NCBI GenBank assembly: GCA_024234595.1
Contig: JACKNZ010000016.1
Location: 1-64,000, forward strand
DNA: 64,000 nucleotides
DNA from: Moraxellaceae bacterium
Lineage (GTDB): Bacteria; Pseudomonadota; Gammaproteobacteria; Pseudomonadales; Moraxellaceae
Direction of reading: 5' to 3'
Position 1 is the first letter of the stretch, and every line of letters begins with the position of its first letter. Under the pieces are notes generated by a model that had not been told where the DNA came from, did no database searches, and saw nothing but the letters and a program-made list of their open reading frames with translations. This document shows positions 28,501 to 36,103 of this stretch, piece after piece. Position numbers and translations under genes: made by a program.

Positions 28501-30438
28501 AACTACGTCACGCTGGTTGTTGTTAGCTTGCCAAGATTGTTGTGGTAATAACGATTTTAGTTCAAACAGTTTGGCGCGCAATCCATGCACAATGTTGCTG
28601 AATTGAGCGATGCTTTGGGTTGAACGAAAGTTATAACTCAATTCGCGATAGTTAATATCGGATAGTGTGGCGTGATGTGCGGGGTCAAGAGCAAAAATAA
28701 ACTGCTCAACAACCTGTGCTTTAATCGACTCCCATCTAAAACCTGTCGGGTTGAGAGTTTGAAATTGATCGCCTGCAAATACCAAGGGGACTCGCTGAAT
28801 TTGGTCGGGGTATAAATGGCGTGCTGAAAATAGATTGAGCCTTAAGACTATTTGAACTTCAATACGGGTAAAGTCTTGGGCTTCGTCGCAAAAAATTGCC
28901 GCAAAGCGTGGTTTGACGAAGTTGTGTGAGAGTACATAACGTGCAAGGTCTTGGTCATCCCAATAGCCTTCTTTTTTGCATAAAGGTAAATACCAGTTTT
29001 GCCAGACGTTGTCGTAAATGGTTTGATAGAGTACATCATTAACGGAGCGTTGATCTTCGCCTAACTCTTGATATTCGTGTAGTTCTAAATAATTGTCAAA
29101 ACTTAATCCTTTGATATAAGAGCGAATGACATGCCAACATAAGCTGGCAGGATAATGTTTGACTGCCTGAGCTTGGTGACCAAATTTTTTGTCCCACAAT
29201 ACTCTAAATTTTCCATAATCTAGCCATTTTTCACGGTCAAATTTGCAGCGTTTATCTTGAGGAACTAAATCAATTAAAAAGCCCCTAAATTCTAAACAGA
29301 TACTTTTGGTTAGAGGCAGCCATGATTTGTTTGCATCGCGTACTTGCAAAATTTGCTTAACAGTCTCGCAGGCACGGTCAGTTAAAGTTTGATTACAGGT
29401 AAAATAAGCAGGGTAAATGGGTGGCTTGTTATAGCTCATTTGTTGTGATGAAAAGTATAAATACTCGCTAAATAAATGTTGCAAAATGGTTGATTTGCCA
29501 CTGCCTGCACGGCCGTTAATAAATAAGGGGAAAGGTCGCTCTTGTTGCAGTGTTTTATATAAAATCTCTGCTTCTTGTGGAGAGAAAGCTAAATTAGCGG
29601 CAAGATTATGCTGCATTGTCTGCCATTGATTGGCATCACTCAAAAAAGATTGTGGATAAATACGTCGAGTATGACGGGCTAAAAATTGTTGGAAGTCGAT
29701 ACTATTCTTCTCGACTGCGGCTTGTTCAAGCTGCTCTTGATTGAGTGTTGTGTGACTACTATTGTTCTCAAAATTAAGCAAACATAACTTGTGTTGAGTA
29801 AAAGGGCGTATCCATAACTCGCCTGACTCAAAGGTGGCTAATAAGCAAGGACTTGAATACGCTTGGTTTGACCATAATACGAGCTGGTGACTAATTTCTG
29901 TGAGTTGCTCTGCCGAACACTGCCGTAAGCCGTGTTCGACCCACGACCAAGACTCATATACCATGGCTAGCTGATGGCCTTGTTGTTCATAGTTCGAAGA
30001 GGCACAAACACTGTACAAAAACGCCATTTCTTCATCAGTTGGCTTTGGTAGTGCAATGGGCGCATCTTTTTTGAGTCGTTCGGTTAACCATGATTTGATG
30101 AGTTGTGAATCAGTGACTTGTTGATATAACTTTTCACCTTCTTCTCGTATTTGTCTATAGAGTTGCTGATAGTATTTGTCGCCACGCAAAAAAATATCTA
30201 AACACACCAGAACATCGTGTATTTCGCCATCTATTTGATGAGACTCCAAACGACAAACTAAACGAGTATGACGATTACCAAGCCGTTTTTTGACCCAAAA
30301 AGGGTGAGGAAAGGCATCTAGTCGCCAAAATGCTTGTTCTTGTTCGATATCACTGGCTAATGTTTCTAATGCATCCGTGAGTTGGTGAGTTTGTGCAGTC
30401 TGGCGACAAGTAGGCGTGATATAAACAAAAATCGTCAT
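25558..30438 (-). CDS. Large SF1 (UvrD-like) helicase fusion, 1626 residues
   Basis: The helicase core is clear. Walker A FINGRAGSGKSTIL is at about 307-320, the DEAQDF box at 518-523, GDQFQTLNPTGF near 556, YNFRST near 602, VIRAKGLEFQRVVI near 705 and LYVAITRARNQLLVID near 752-767. The first 290 residues are a domain I do not recognise. After 770 comes about 600 residues of helical repeats, then a Ser/Thr/Pro-rich linker (about 1400-1530) and a small beta-rich C-terminal domain. Single-gene giant helicases of this kind occur in defence islands, but no named system fits. It stands alone, with the RNA candidate next to it. Confidence 0.85.
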   Translation of the reverse strand: MTIFVYITPTCRQTAQTHQLTDALETLASDIEQEQAFWRLDAFPHPFWVKKRLGNRHTRLVCRLESHQIDGEIHDVLVCLDIFLRGDKYYQQLYRQIREEGEKLYQQVTDSQLIKSWLTERLKKDAPIALPKPTDEEMAFLYSVCASSNYEQQGHQLAMVYESWSWVEHGLRQCSAEQLTEISHQLVLWSNQAYSSPCLLATFESGELWIRPFTQHKLCLLNFENNSSHTTLNQEQLEQAAVEKNSIDFQQFLARHTRRIYPQSFLSDANQWQTMQHNLAANLAFSPQEAEILYKTLQQERPFPLFINGRAGSGKSTILQHLFSEYLYFSSQQMSYNKPPIYPAYFTCNQTLTDRACETVKQILQVRDANKSWLPLTKSICLEFRGFLIDLVPQDKRCKFDREKWLDYGKFRVLWDKKFGHQAQAVKHYPASLCWHVIRSYIKGLSFDNYLELHEYQELGEDQRSVNDVLYQTIYDNVWQNWYLPLCKKEGYWDDQDLARYVLSHNFVKPRFAAIFCDEAQDFTRIEVQIVLRLNLFSARHLYPDQIQRVPLVFAGDQFQTLNPTGFRWESIKAQVVEQFIFALDPAHHATLSDINYRELSYNFRSTQSIAQFSNIVHGLRAKLFELKSLLPQQSWQANNNQRDVVLVNTQDHTMSVQLAKQYDLVFVLPCLDGQETDYIKQDPTLQQYLQLREDGSTSIPAMSVIRAKGLEFQRVVIYGFALDCPSNLDLSGQTAINSEQKIHHEYFLNRLYVAITRARNQLLVIDQDAAAQKFWQPFQHPWQAPLHLKQLAHAESLWQMHLGSLRNANLADITPDADQIMLMAENAQKIKQEGLENQDVYLLRQAAGLYQQLDDATQQQYCLAEVLFIEADYQQAGLLFEDSKHYERAVLSYWRAQCWQNIYELIAKNLWVPTSYQDKLYADAVTLRLNSNSTVSEYASLMYRLSTQEDLLSIHPSDKTAWQQIVEQLLSQLPLDSASKKWNALYSHLKILNQNSYFKGAIHPSILAELAYLAKNMQDACNLWDKAQEQYKITPPFPRYAESVAVSRLFPDNLEALAVLQRNDDMCQQFNDFSNLDKLSLTSWQLLLDVLFKEIQHITLAPIINYKLLSLHKLPLLDMLIETVEQQNASKKWLKKLKQLRVFRACTEGDWDYVVQTLNQEPETQETLSANTELVLYGLAHSELYSKMTLDDYLSQDATNILQALKRCLQRKAIKHNNKPSANGKGMQVSFETQFLWHTDLKNPRLIGAVLERSNSFNDALEFYELLEKNKAEADYAGRRWLACKLRQANGYYQQAKRLQDKIDISTRTQEREELLKKLTDVERKAEQNQNAARRKARLLGLSNYNDIQDYPELLTPEDIIKKILNITQAPEPVTANLASTTVTISKSKQAEEPSPEPLKNTLSMPSHIPIETSKTVIPFEQNSLTEALHQSNINSTIPLVLQPVVNIANTFEEQTDTALRVEHKELAHNQINLKDNTATPAEQQVLMSNIETVSTTMVENDKAAETTTLSVTNEQAVDLLTLHHQTALLPATRHSTTQLTLLDYRIFVVRSQGRLNIEHQATGETVSIWPKTQLIKGDWLANKQEQQYLVHFQNTNLWLQFFEASDECIIFIPEHGLSLRLHCG

Positions 30439-30677
30439 GATAGTTCTTCAATGATAAATAAATTATGATGTATTAAACGGTTTTTTGGCAAAGTAGCCTG
30501 TTTTTGCAAGCTTATAAAAGACGATTGGTGATAATTTAGAAGCACTCCTTGCAGAATTGACTTTGTGTTATTGATAGCAATTTTTTAAATGATAAACAAG
30601 ATATTATTTAAAAAATTCATCCAATACTTAGTTAGACATAATGTCGGTAATCCGAATAAATAACCCATACATTAAGA
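30439..30677. other. AT-rich intergenic stretch upstream of the helicase gene
   Basis: No gene is seen. It holds the helicase promoter region, with the partial palindrome TTGCAAGCTT near 30507. Confidence 0.4.
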
Positions 30678-30700
30678 ACGCCCCTCCGAAGAAGGGGCGT
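30678..30700 (-). terminator. Hairpin ending the structured-RNA region (1)
   Basis: ACGCCCC (30678-30684) pairs with GGGGCGT (30694-30700). In the minus direction TTCTTAATG follows, a weak T tract. It is the second of two tandem, similar hairpins. Confidence 0.5.
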
Positions 30701-30731
30701 AAATCTGACGGTCAACAACCATCAGAGAAGC

Positions 30732-30754
30732 AAAGCCCTCCAACGAAGGGCTTT
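30732..30754. terminator. Hairpin ending the structured-RNA region (2)
   Basis: AAAGCCC (30732-30738) pairs with GGGCTTT (30748-30754), with additional inner pairs. In the plus direction CATTTTTAG follows, so it could also stop plus-strand transcription. The loop and stem resemble those of the hairpin at 30678-30700. Confidence 0.5.
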
Positions 30755-31964
30755 CATTTTTAGTCCATTCAGACTATGACCATACATCAAACAAACGCCC
30801 ACCCAAAAGCCATAGCAAAAAGCCATCACTCTCGAATGAATGTTTTTTATTGCTCTGCCACGAGCCAAGGCGTGAGCATCCTAGCTAACTCAAACGAGTT
30901 AACCGAATTTCTCAATGGTTTAAGCTGCACGCGGCTTCCACACCGCGCTCACTTCGCAAAATACATTTGCCCTTTGTCCTCCAAAAATACACGCAATGTG
31001 CCACGCCAATGGCACACCGCATTTTTATCGGACCGCTATTTCACACGCATTTAGGTTCCACCCTAAGTAAAAACGTGTTTCGTACGGTTGCAGCTTTCGG
31101 TACTCACACAAACCCACATCGGTTCAGCCTGTGCTTTCAAACCCTACTCACCACATCTCCCTCGCATAAATCACAACGATAAACCTCCTCGTTTCAACGG
31201 TTTCCAGCCGTTTCAAATGACCCTTAGCGATTCCCAAATTAGCTATCAGCTACTACGTCATTGTACGCCGCCGCTCTCATGTTCAATACATCGCATACGC
31301 TTACCCCCCTGCATCGGCAGAAGGTTTCACGGCTCCGAGATTCCAAAGCAAGTCCGTTACCCGTATCAAACAGTCTAACAAGCTACCGATTATCTTTACC
31401 TTTTAAAGTAAAAACAACGGCTTACAATCACTCTAGACAGCAACCTCGTGGGATGCCGTTACACGCTTAAGCTATCCATCGACCCCTCATATCACCAAAT
31501 CCCTTGGTTTTTTGAAGGTGCCAGCATCGCCAGATTTCTCCTTGATGCCCTGACGTGTTTCCACGCCCTCAGAAGCCCTCGTGTCTAGCAAACGTCGAAC
31601 CTTTCGTTTCAGGCACGCCGTTGGTGGGACTGAATACCCACTTTCACCGATAACAGGTCACACAGGCATTACCTCCTGTGAGCCGTTTCAATGTCGCCCA
31701 ATCTACCTTGCATCAACAAAAAATTGATTAAGTCGAAGGAAGCGTTTCAGCTCCCAGCGCTTGTCGTAGCCGCACCAGCTTAATTACAAGCATGCGGCTT
31801 CACCGTACTGGCCGTGAATTGGAAGTTCACAGCTACGTCGCATCCGCGACTGACGCTTACTGAGTGCTAGGGCTTGGCGGCTCTACACTCGAGTGGAACA
31901 AGAATGTAGGTTTGGCGACCCACATTCAGCATGTGGGTTGGCAGCCCTAGAAATAGCGGCGCGG

Positions 31965-31995
31965 ATTATACATAAAAAACATGTGGTTAGTGCAA
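31965..31995 (-). promoter_or_regulatory. Sigma70-type promoter for the RNA candidate
   Basis: On the minus strand TTGCAC (31995-31990) stands 19 bases before a perfect TATAAT (31970-31965). The expected start, near 31957, falls a few bases before the first closing helix CTAGGGCT. Spacing is longer than ideal. Confidence 0.5.
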
Positions 31996-32077
31996 ATAGC
32001 AGGAATCTCAATACATTACATCGCAAAAAAGGTGATTTCTCTTTTACATTACCTGACATAAGTGTATTTTTTAATAA

Positions 32078-32101
32078 GCCACTTTCCGATCGGAAAGTGG
32101 C
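32078..32101. repeat. Perfect 24-bp palindrome upstream of the RNA promoter
   Basis: GCCACTTTCCGA followed immediately by its exact reverse complement, with no loop. It sits about 85 bp upstream of the RNA candidate's -35 region. No T-run follows on either side. It could be an operator for a dimeric regulator or a recombination/replication site. Confidence 0.6.
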
Positions 32102-32534
32102 GTGATCCAAGCAAAAATAAATAACACACTGCTCTGTCATATGAGTCGTAAAGCATTTCACGGGATGAAAGATAATTTTTCTACACAAATTCATCTTTCT
32201 GACATCAAACTAACGTAATAGCCTTAAACTAGGTAAGCATGAGCAGTTTGCCAAATCTTTTCGTAGTCTTTTTAAGCACATATCAGATACTCAACTGGCT
32301 GATGATGCTATATGTACTAATTTTTGCAGTGTTAAATAGCAATATCGCTTGAGCTAGGTTTCTTCTTGCCAATCTTTTAAAAGTTTACTGTTGTCAAAAC
32401 CAAAGTCTTGATAACCATTGCTAATAAATTGGAGGTAATTGCTCTTTGATCTTAAAATAAAAAAGCTAATACATTTAAATTTTGAGTGCATCAACACTTA
32501 CTATATCCGCTAAATTCAGCATCATCGGCGTGCG
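32102..32534. other. Stretch with gene debris, no convincing gene
   Basis: Short protein-like pieces remain. On the plus strand about 32238-32337 reads GKHEQFAKSFRSLFKHISD without a start. On the minus strand a 45-codon frame runs from ATG at 32491 to TAG at 32354 and ends SKLLKDWQEET. Neither is long enough to assign. They suggest past rearrangement next to the RNA candidate. Confidence 0.4.
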
Positions 32535-34406
32535 CTAAGCTGATTCTAGAGATAGTTGCAATTTTTGAATTAGATGCGGTAACTCTTGCTCACTAAATGC
32601 TTTAAAGGGACTCTCTTGTAAGCCTTGTGCCAATAAGCATTCAATACGTTTTTGTTGTATTTGAGCGCGTGCATGGTTTAAGGCTTGTAAAGGCTGTTGC
32701 AAATGCATTAACTGCTGTTGGGTAAACTCTAAGCGTTTGTGCAGCAAGCTCACATTCTCGTTAAAGAATTGTTGATTAGCCTCAAAGCCCAATAGCTCGG
32801 CGCGTTGTCTTTCCACACGCTCTTGCTGACTGCGTAAACCATTTTCTAAGTCAGCAATCGTACGTAACACCTCAAGCGTATCATTATCGGGGCGTTGCCG
32901 AGTCTGCTGTAATAAATATTGTGTTTCTTTATATTCTCGCTCACCCAAGACAATACGTTGTTCTCGTGCTTTTACTCGTTCTTGTTGAGTTTTAAATTCT
33001 TTCTCTAACTGATGTAAGTCATCAATCAGTTGTTGTTCTTGCGTTTTTAATTGGCTAATCACTTCGCCATGCTGTGTCAAATAGTTTTGTTCTAACTGAT
33101 CAATTTCAGCAAGACGTTGTCGAATGTTTTGCTCAAAAAAATCACGCTCTTGTTGTTGTTTTTCAATCTCGGCCTGTTGTTGTGCAAGGCGTTGAAAATA
33201 CATCTGTTGCGCATGCTGGCGTTGATTGGCTAACTGTTGTTGTTTGGCCTCTTGTTGAGTTTGCGCAGCTACGTTGCTCATACAATTGATAATAATGCGC
33301 TCAAACTCTTCAGGTAAGGCATCTTGACTATTAAGCAACCAATCGCGGCGTTGGTGACTTGGCAAAATGGCATCATACTTACCCAAACAATATAAGCTCC
33401 ATTCTTGTTGTAATTGACTAGAGAAATACAATTTTACCGCACGTGGTTGCAGCCACTTCATACTAAATAAACCAAAGGCAAGCATGACCAATAAGACACG
33501 AATGGTAATTTCTACCTGCCAATATTCTTGAGGGTGTTCAGTTTTAATGTCGGCAACTGCTTTTTTTCGCAAAATAGCACTGTCTTGATTGATTTTTATG
33601 TCTAAGGAAGCTAGCTCGGCAACATCTCGCTGAGCAACTGCACGTTCTACACGTTCAATATATTGTTGTTGTGCCAAACGTAGCTGTTGATACAGTGGTT
33701 GTAAGTTATTTAATTCTTGTTCTATGGCTTTGGCAGCTGCGCCTCGACCACGTATACCAGACAATTTACCTGACGTTTCATCTTGGTATTTGCGGTTAAG
33801 CGATGCAATTTCCGTGGCTAGCTGGTCAATTTGATGTTTTTTCTGAGCAAGTTGTTGTTGTTTAACCACACTCACGGCTTGTAAAAAATAATTTTGTTGT
33901 TTGTTTTGAATCTCTTTATAAAAGGCTAACTCAGACACATAAGGTGCAACAATAATCAATGAGCTAAAAGCAATGACAATACGAATGATAAAAACCTTAT
34001 GGATATTAAACCATTGGCTTATGGTACCAAGAGCTGAGCTTGATGTAGGCATAAGATAGGTCTTGCCTTGTAGGGTGGCTGCGTGTTCGTTTTGTAAATA
34101 GTCGGCGGTCATTAAAGTGCGGTCAAAAAACCAAATAAACAAAAAGATAAACACACCCATACCTACACCACTAAGTAAGGGATAATCGCTCATTTGTGTG
34201 CCAAAATATCCCCAAGAGACGCCTTCGACCACAGCAACGACTAACATTAAGAAGCTCATTATCCATAAATAACCACGACCTGCACGGGTGAGTAGATTAT
34301 TGCCATAGACACGCAAAGTCAGTGCATAAAAAATGTTTTGCCAAAAAGAGGGGGTTGGTCTTGGGTCTTGGCCTGCAACTAATTGTGAAGATTTATACTG
34401 TGCCAT
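32535..34406 (-). CDS. DUF4407-like membrane protein with long coiled coil
   Basis: A 623-residue protein. Four hydrophobic segments are visible: about 45-62 (YLWIMSFLMLVVAVVEGV), 80-98, 138-158 (FIIRIVIAFSSLIIVAPYV) and 300-316 (VLLVMLAFGLFSM). Between the third and fourth is a Gln-rich coiled-coil loop (about 165-290). After 380 a long Gln/Glu/Arg coiled coil of some 240 residues lies presumably in the cytoplasm. This pattern matches DUF4407 family proteins of unknown function. It ends near the Csm operon but starts from its own upstream region, which holds GCAAGCTTG at 34480-34488. It might be a membrane-acting partner of type III immunity, but nothing shows this directly. Confidence 0.72.
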   Translation of the reverse strand: MAQYKSSQLVAGQDPRPTPSFWQNIFYALTLRVYGNNLLTRAGRGYLWIMSFLMLVVAVVEGVSWGYFGTQMSDYPLLSGVGMGVFIFLFIWFFDRTLMTADYLQNEHAATLQGKTYLMPTSSSALGTISQWFNIHKVFIIRIVIAFSSLIIVAPYVSELAFYKEIQNKQQNYFLQAVSVVKQQQLAQKKHQIDQLATEIASLNRKYQDETSGKLSGIRGRGAAAKAIEQELNNLQPLYQQLRLAQQQYIERVERAVAQRDVAELASLDIKINQDSAILRKKAVADIKTEHPQEYWQVEITIRVLLVMLAFGLFSMKWLQPRAVKLYFSSQLQQEWSLYCLGKYDAILPSHQRRDWLLNSQDALPEEFERIIINCMSNVAAQTQQEAKQQQLANQRQHAQQMYFQRLAQQQAEIEKQQQERDFFEQNIRQRLAEIDQLEQNYLTQHGEVISQLKTQEQQLIDDLHQLEKEFKTQQERVKAREQRIVLGEREYKETQYLLQQTRQRPDNDTLEVLRTIADLENGLRSQQERVERQRAELLGFEANQQFFNENVSLLHKRLEFTQQQLMHLQQPLQALNHARAQIQQKRIECLLAQGLQESPFKAFSEQELPHLIQKLQLSLESA

Positions 34407-34512
34407 AAGGTGTTCCCCAAAACATGCAAATAAGTGATTAACTAGATTGTACGTTTAGGGGCAGGGGCGTAGAGAAATTGCAAGCTTGTGTAGAGTAGGC
34501 ACAATAACGATT

Positions 34513-35400
34513 CTAGGTGGGCGTGATTTTGTATTGCCCCAAACCCATGGTGGCATTTTTGCCTATGTGTACTAACTCGCCTAAGCTTAACAAGTCACTA
34601 AACAAGCTCAAGTCACCTGTGAATGTTATACGACCAATTAAGCCTTCTAAATTCATTAAACGCTGTTGGCGATTAGAGTAGCGAATCATGGTTGAGCGTT
34701 TAAGATGTGTGCTAATAGAAATTTGTTGAGCAGCTGACAATAGTTGCGCAATGTCTAAATCAATAGGCGTGGCGTGTAGTTCGGCCAGTCGTTGTATGCG
34801 TTTTGCTAAAGCAATTAACACAATCGGAGCAGTCAGTTCTTCTGGGTTTAAGACAATATAATTATTATGTTGTATTCGTAGTGGACTTATAAAATCAAGA
34901 TGAACTACGGATTTAAGTGGTTTAGCTTCAATATCATTAGGTGTGTGAGTGGCTAAGGGCTTATTAGGCTGATAAATAATTTGGTCATGATGATAGATAG
35001 CCATTAACTCGGCTTTGCTTCTGTCTTTGCTAAAACCTTCTTCGCAGGTTTTTTGCCACGCATAGGCAATAATGGGCAATTGATTGATGGCTTTGCCAAC
35101 GAGGGTCATGCCAAAAGACCATGTTTGGCCAGCCGCTATAAATCTATTAGCCTCTTTGGGCATGTGAATGATATAGGGTAATGAGGATTGTTCTTCGCTA
35201 TTGATTACCCCCTCAAACACTTGACTATAAGCGCAGGATTGAGAAAGTGGACAAGCTTTGCATTCTTTTTGTTTGGTAATACAAGCTAGTCTTTTAAAGG
35301 TGTGACCAAAAGAGCCGCGCAACATGGAGCCTGCATGTTCGGGTAAATGCAGGTTTTCATGTTGTTTTAGCTCAAAACGTAGAGGGAGTAGGGGGAGCAT
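34513..35400 (-). CDS. cas6: Cas6 crRNA endoribonuclease (III-A associated)
   Basis: A 295-residue RAMP endoribonuclease that cuts pre-crRNA in the repeat. Family signs are the start LRFELKQHENLHLPEHAGSM, a CxxC...C cluster at about 40-60 (KQKECKACPLSQSCAYS), and the C-terminal Gly-rich loop HIGKNATMGLGQYKI. Its ATG overlaps the vapC stop (TAATG), so it is read as the last gene of the csm operon. A second Cas6 of the same subfamily is at 47399-48298, matching the two different repeat types. Confidence 0.92.
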   Translation of the reverse strand: MLPLLPLRFELKQHENLHLPEHAGSMLRGSFGHTFKRLACITKQKECKACPLSQSCAYSQVFEGVINSEEQSSLPYIIHMPKEANRFIAAGQTWSFGMTLVGKAINQLPIIAYAWQKTCEEGFSKDRSKAELMAIYHHDQIIYQPNKPLATHTPNDIEAKPLKSVVHLDFISPLRIQHNNYIVLNPEELTAPIVLIALAKRIQRLAELHATPIDLDIAQLLSAAQQISISTHLKRSTMIRYSNRQQRLMNLEGLIGRITFTGDLSLFSDLLSLGELVHIGKNATMGLGQYKITPT

Positions 35401-35828
35401 TAGCTTGCTCCTTGAGACACAAATAAGTTAATCACTTGTAAATGGTCTGAGGCTGCTTGTTGTAGGCGATGGTCATTCGTCCAAAATTGATGGCAGCCAT
35501 AATGGATTGCGGCAGCAAGGTGCAATGCGTCAGGCGTTTTTAAGCTGTGGTTGGCGCGTAAATGAGTGGCTAGGTCAAATACGGGGCGTTTTAGGTCAAA
35601 GCAATTGTTAATGGCTTCGCTAAAGAAATCATCAAAATCACTTAAAATATCTAATTTTTGTTGTTTGATGGGATGTGTACGGCACTCTAAACGCGCTAAG
35701 TCAGTTGTGTAAAATTGGTCGCCCTGAATGACTGATTGTTTAAACTGCTGAGACACGGCGGTATAAAAAGGGACTTTACCCTCAATTAAGTAAATAATGA
35801 CGCACGAATCAAGATAGATTTTTTTCAT
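35400..35828 (-). CDS. vapC: VapC-like PIN-domain toxin inside the csm operon
   Basis: A 142-residue PIN ribonuclease with DSCVIIYLIEG near the start, the ARLECRTHP segment, and TPDALHLAAAIHYGCHQFWTNDHRL carrying the remaining acidic residues. It lies between its antitoxin gene (three-base gap) and cas6 (TAATG overlap), thus fully integrated in the csm5-cas6 interval. Confidence 0.9.
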   Translation of the reverse strand: MKKIYLDSCVIIYLIEGKVPFYTAVSQQFKQSVIQGDQFYTTDLARLECRTHPIKQQKLDILSDFDDFFSEAINNCFDLKRPVFDLATHLRANHSLKTPDALHLAAAIHYGCHQFWTNDHRLQQAASDHLQVINLFVSQGAS

Positions 35829-35831
35829 TAT

Positions 35832-36089
35832 TTAATCATCCCAATCATTACGGCAGTCTTCAATGTATGCTTCTATTTCTTCTTGTGTAGCACCAGATGT
35901 GCGTTGTTGTCGGCGGTTTTTTAGTTTTTCCAAATAGGATAAAACAGCTTTAGGGCTGCCTGCCGTAGGCGTTGTTTGCGGTTCTTCTAGCAAAATAATC
36001 ACTCGTGCCAAGCTGCCTGTAGGCAATTCTGCTGGCAGGGTAATTTGATGGTTGGCTGGTATGGCTAGGTTTAGTTCGTAGGCTTGCAT
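35832..36089 (-). CDS. vapB: VapB-like antitoxin
   Basis: An 85-residue protein. The N-terminal part, MQAYELNLAIPANHQITLPA, resembles an AbrB-like or related beta-strand fold. The C-terminal part is charged and ends EIEAYIEDCRNDWDD, as toxin-binding tails do. It precedes vapC by three bases and follows csm5 by 14. Confidence 0.75.
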   Translation of the reverse strand: MQAYELNLAIPANHQITLPAELPTGSLARVIILLEEPQTTPTAGSPKAVLSYLEKLKNRRQQRTSGATQEEIEAYIEDCRNDWDD

Positions 36090-36103
36090 GGGGGAGTCCT
36101 TCT

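Larger units (their letters stand above)
30678..31957 (-). ncRNA. Candidate giant structured non-coding RNA (~1.28 kb)
   Basis: No open frame here resembles a protein, and the base composition is richer in G and C than its flanks. Read on the minus strand it is packed with strong local helices: CTAGGGCT/AGCCCTAG closing the first domain (about 31952 to 31866), ACCCACAT/ATGTGGGT, GTCGC-GGAT-GCGAC, AGCCGCA/TGCGGCT, AAGCGT/ACGCTT spanning a domain, CACAGG/CCTGTG, GTGGG/CCCAC, CGTG-GAAA-CACG (a GNRA loop), AACGG/CCGTT, TGTGCCA/TGGCACA and CGCGG/CCGCG. A TATAAT box precedes it, and tandem hairpins close it. Size and ornateness recall GOLLD and ROOL RNAs, but I cannot assign it to a family. A group II intron was considered and not supported. 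Confidence 0.6.

Noticed and set aside
30776..31470. Short plus-strand frames of 69-96 codons
   Set aside because: Their translations are low-complexity and overlap each other in different frames, and they lie within the hairpin-rich RNA candidate.
30678..31957. Group II intron without an ORF
   Set aside because: I found no recognisable domain V helix (AGC...GAAA...GUUCGGUU type) and no reverse transcriptase. The 5' end does not follow the GUGYG intron start in a convincing way. A covariance search is still needed.
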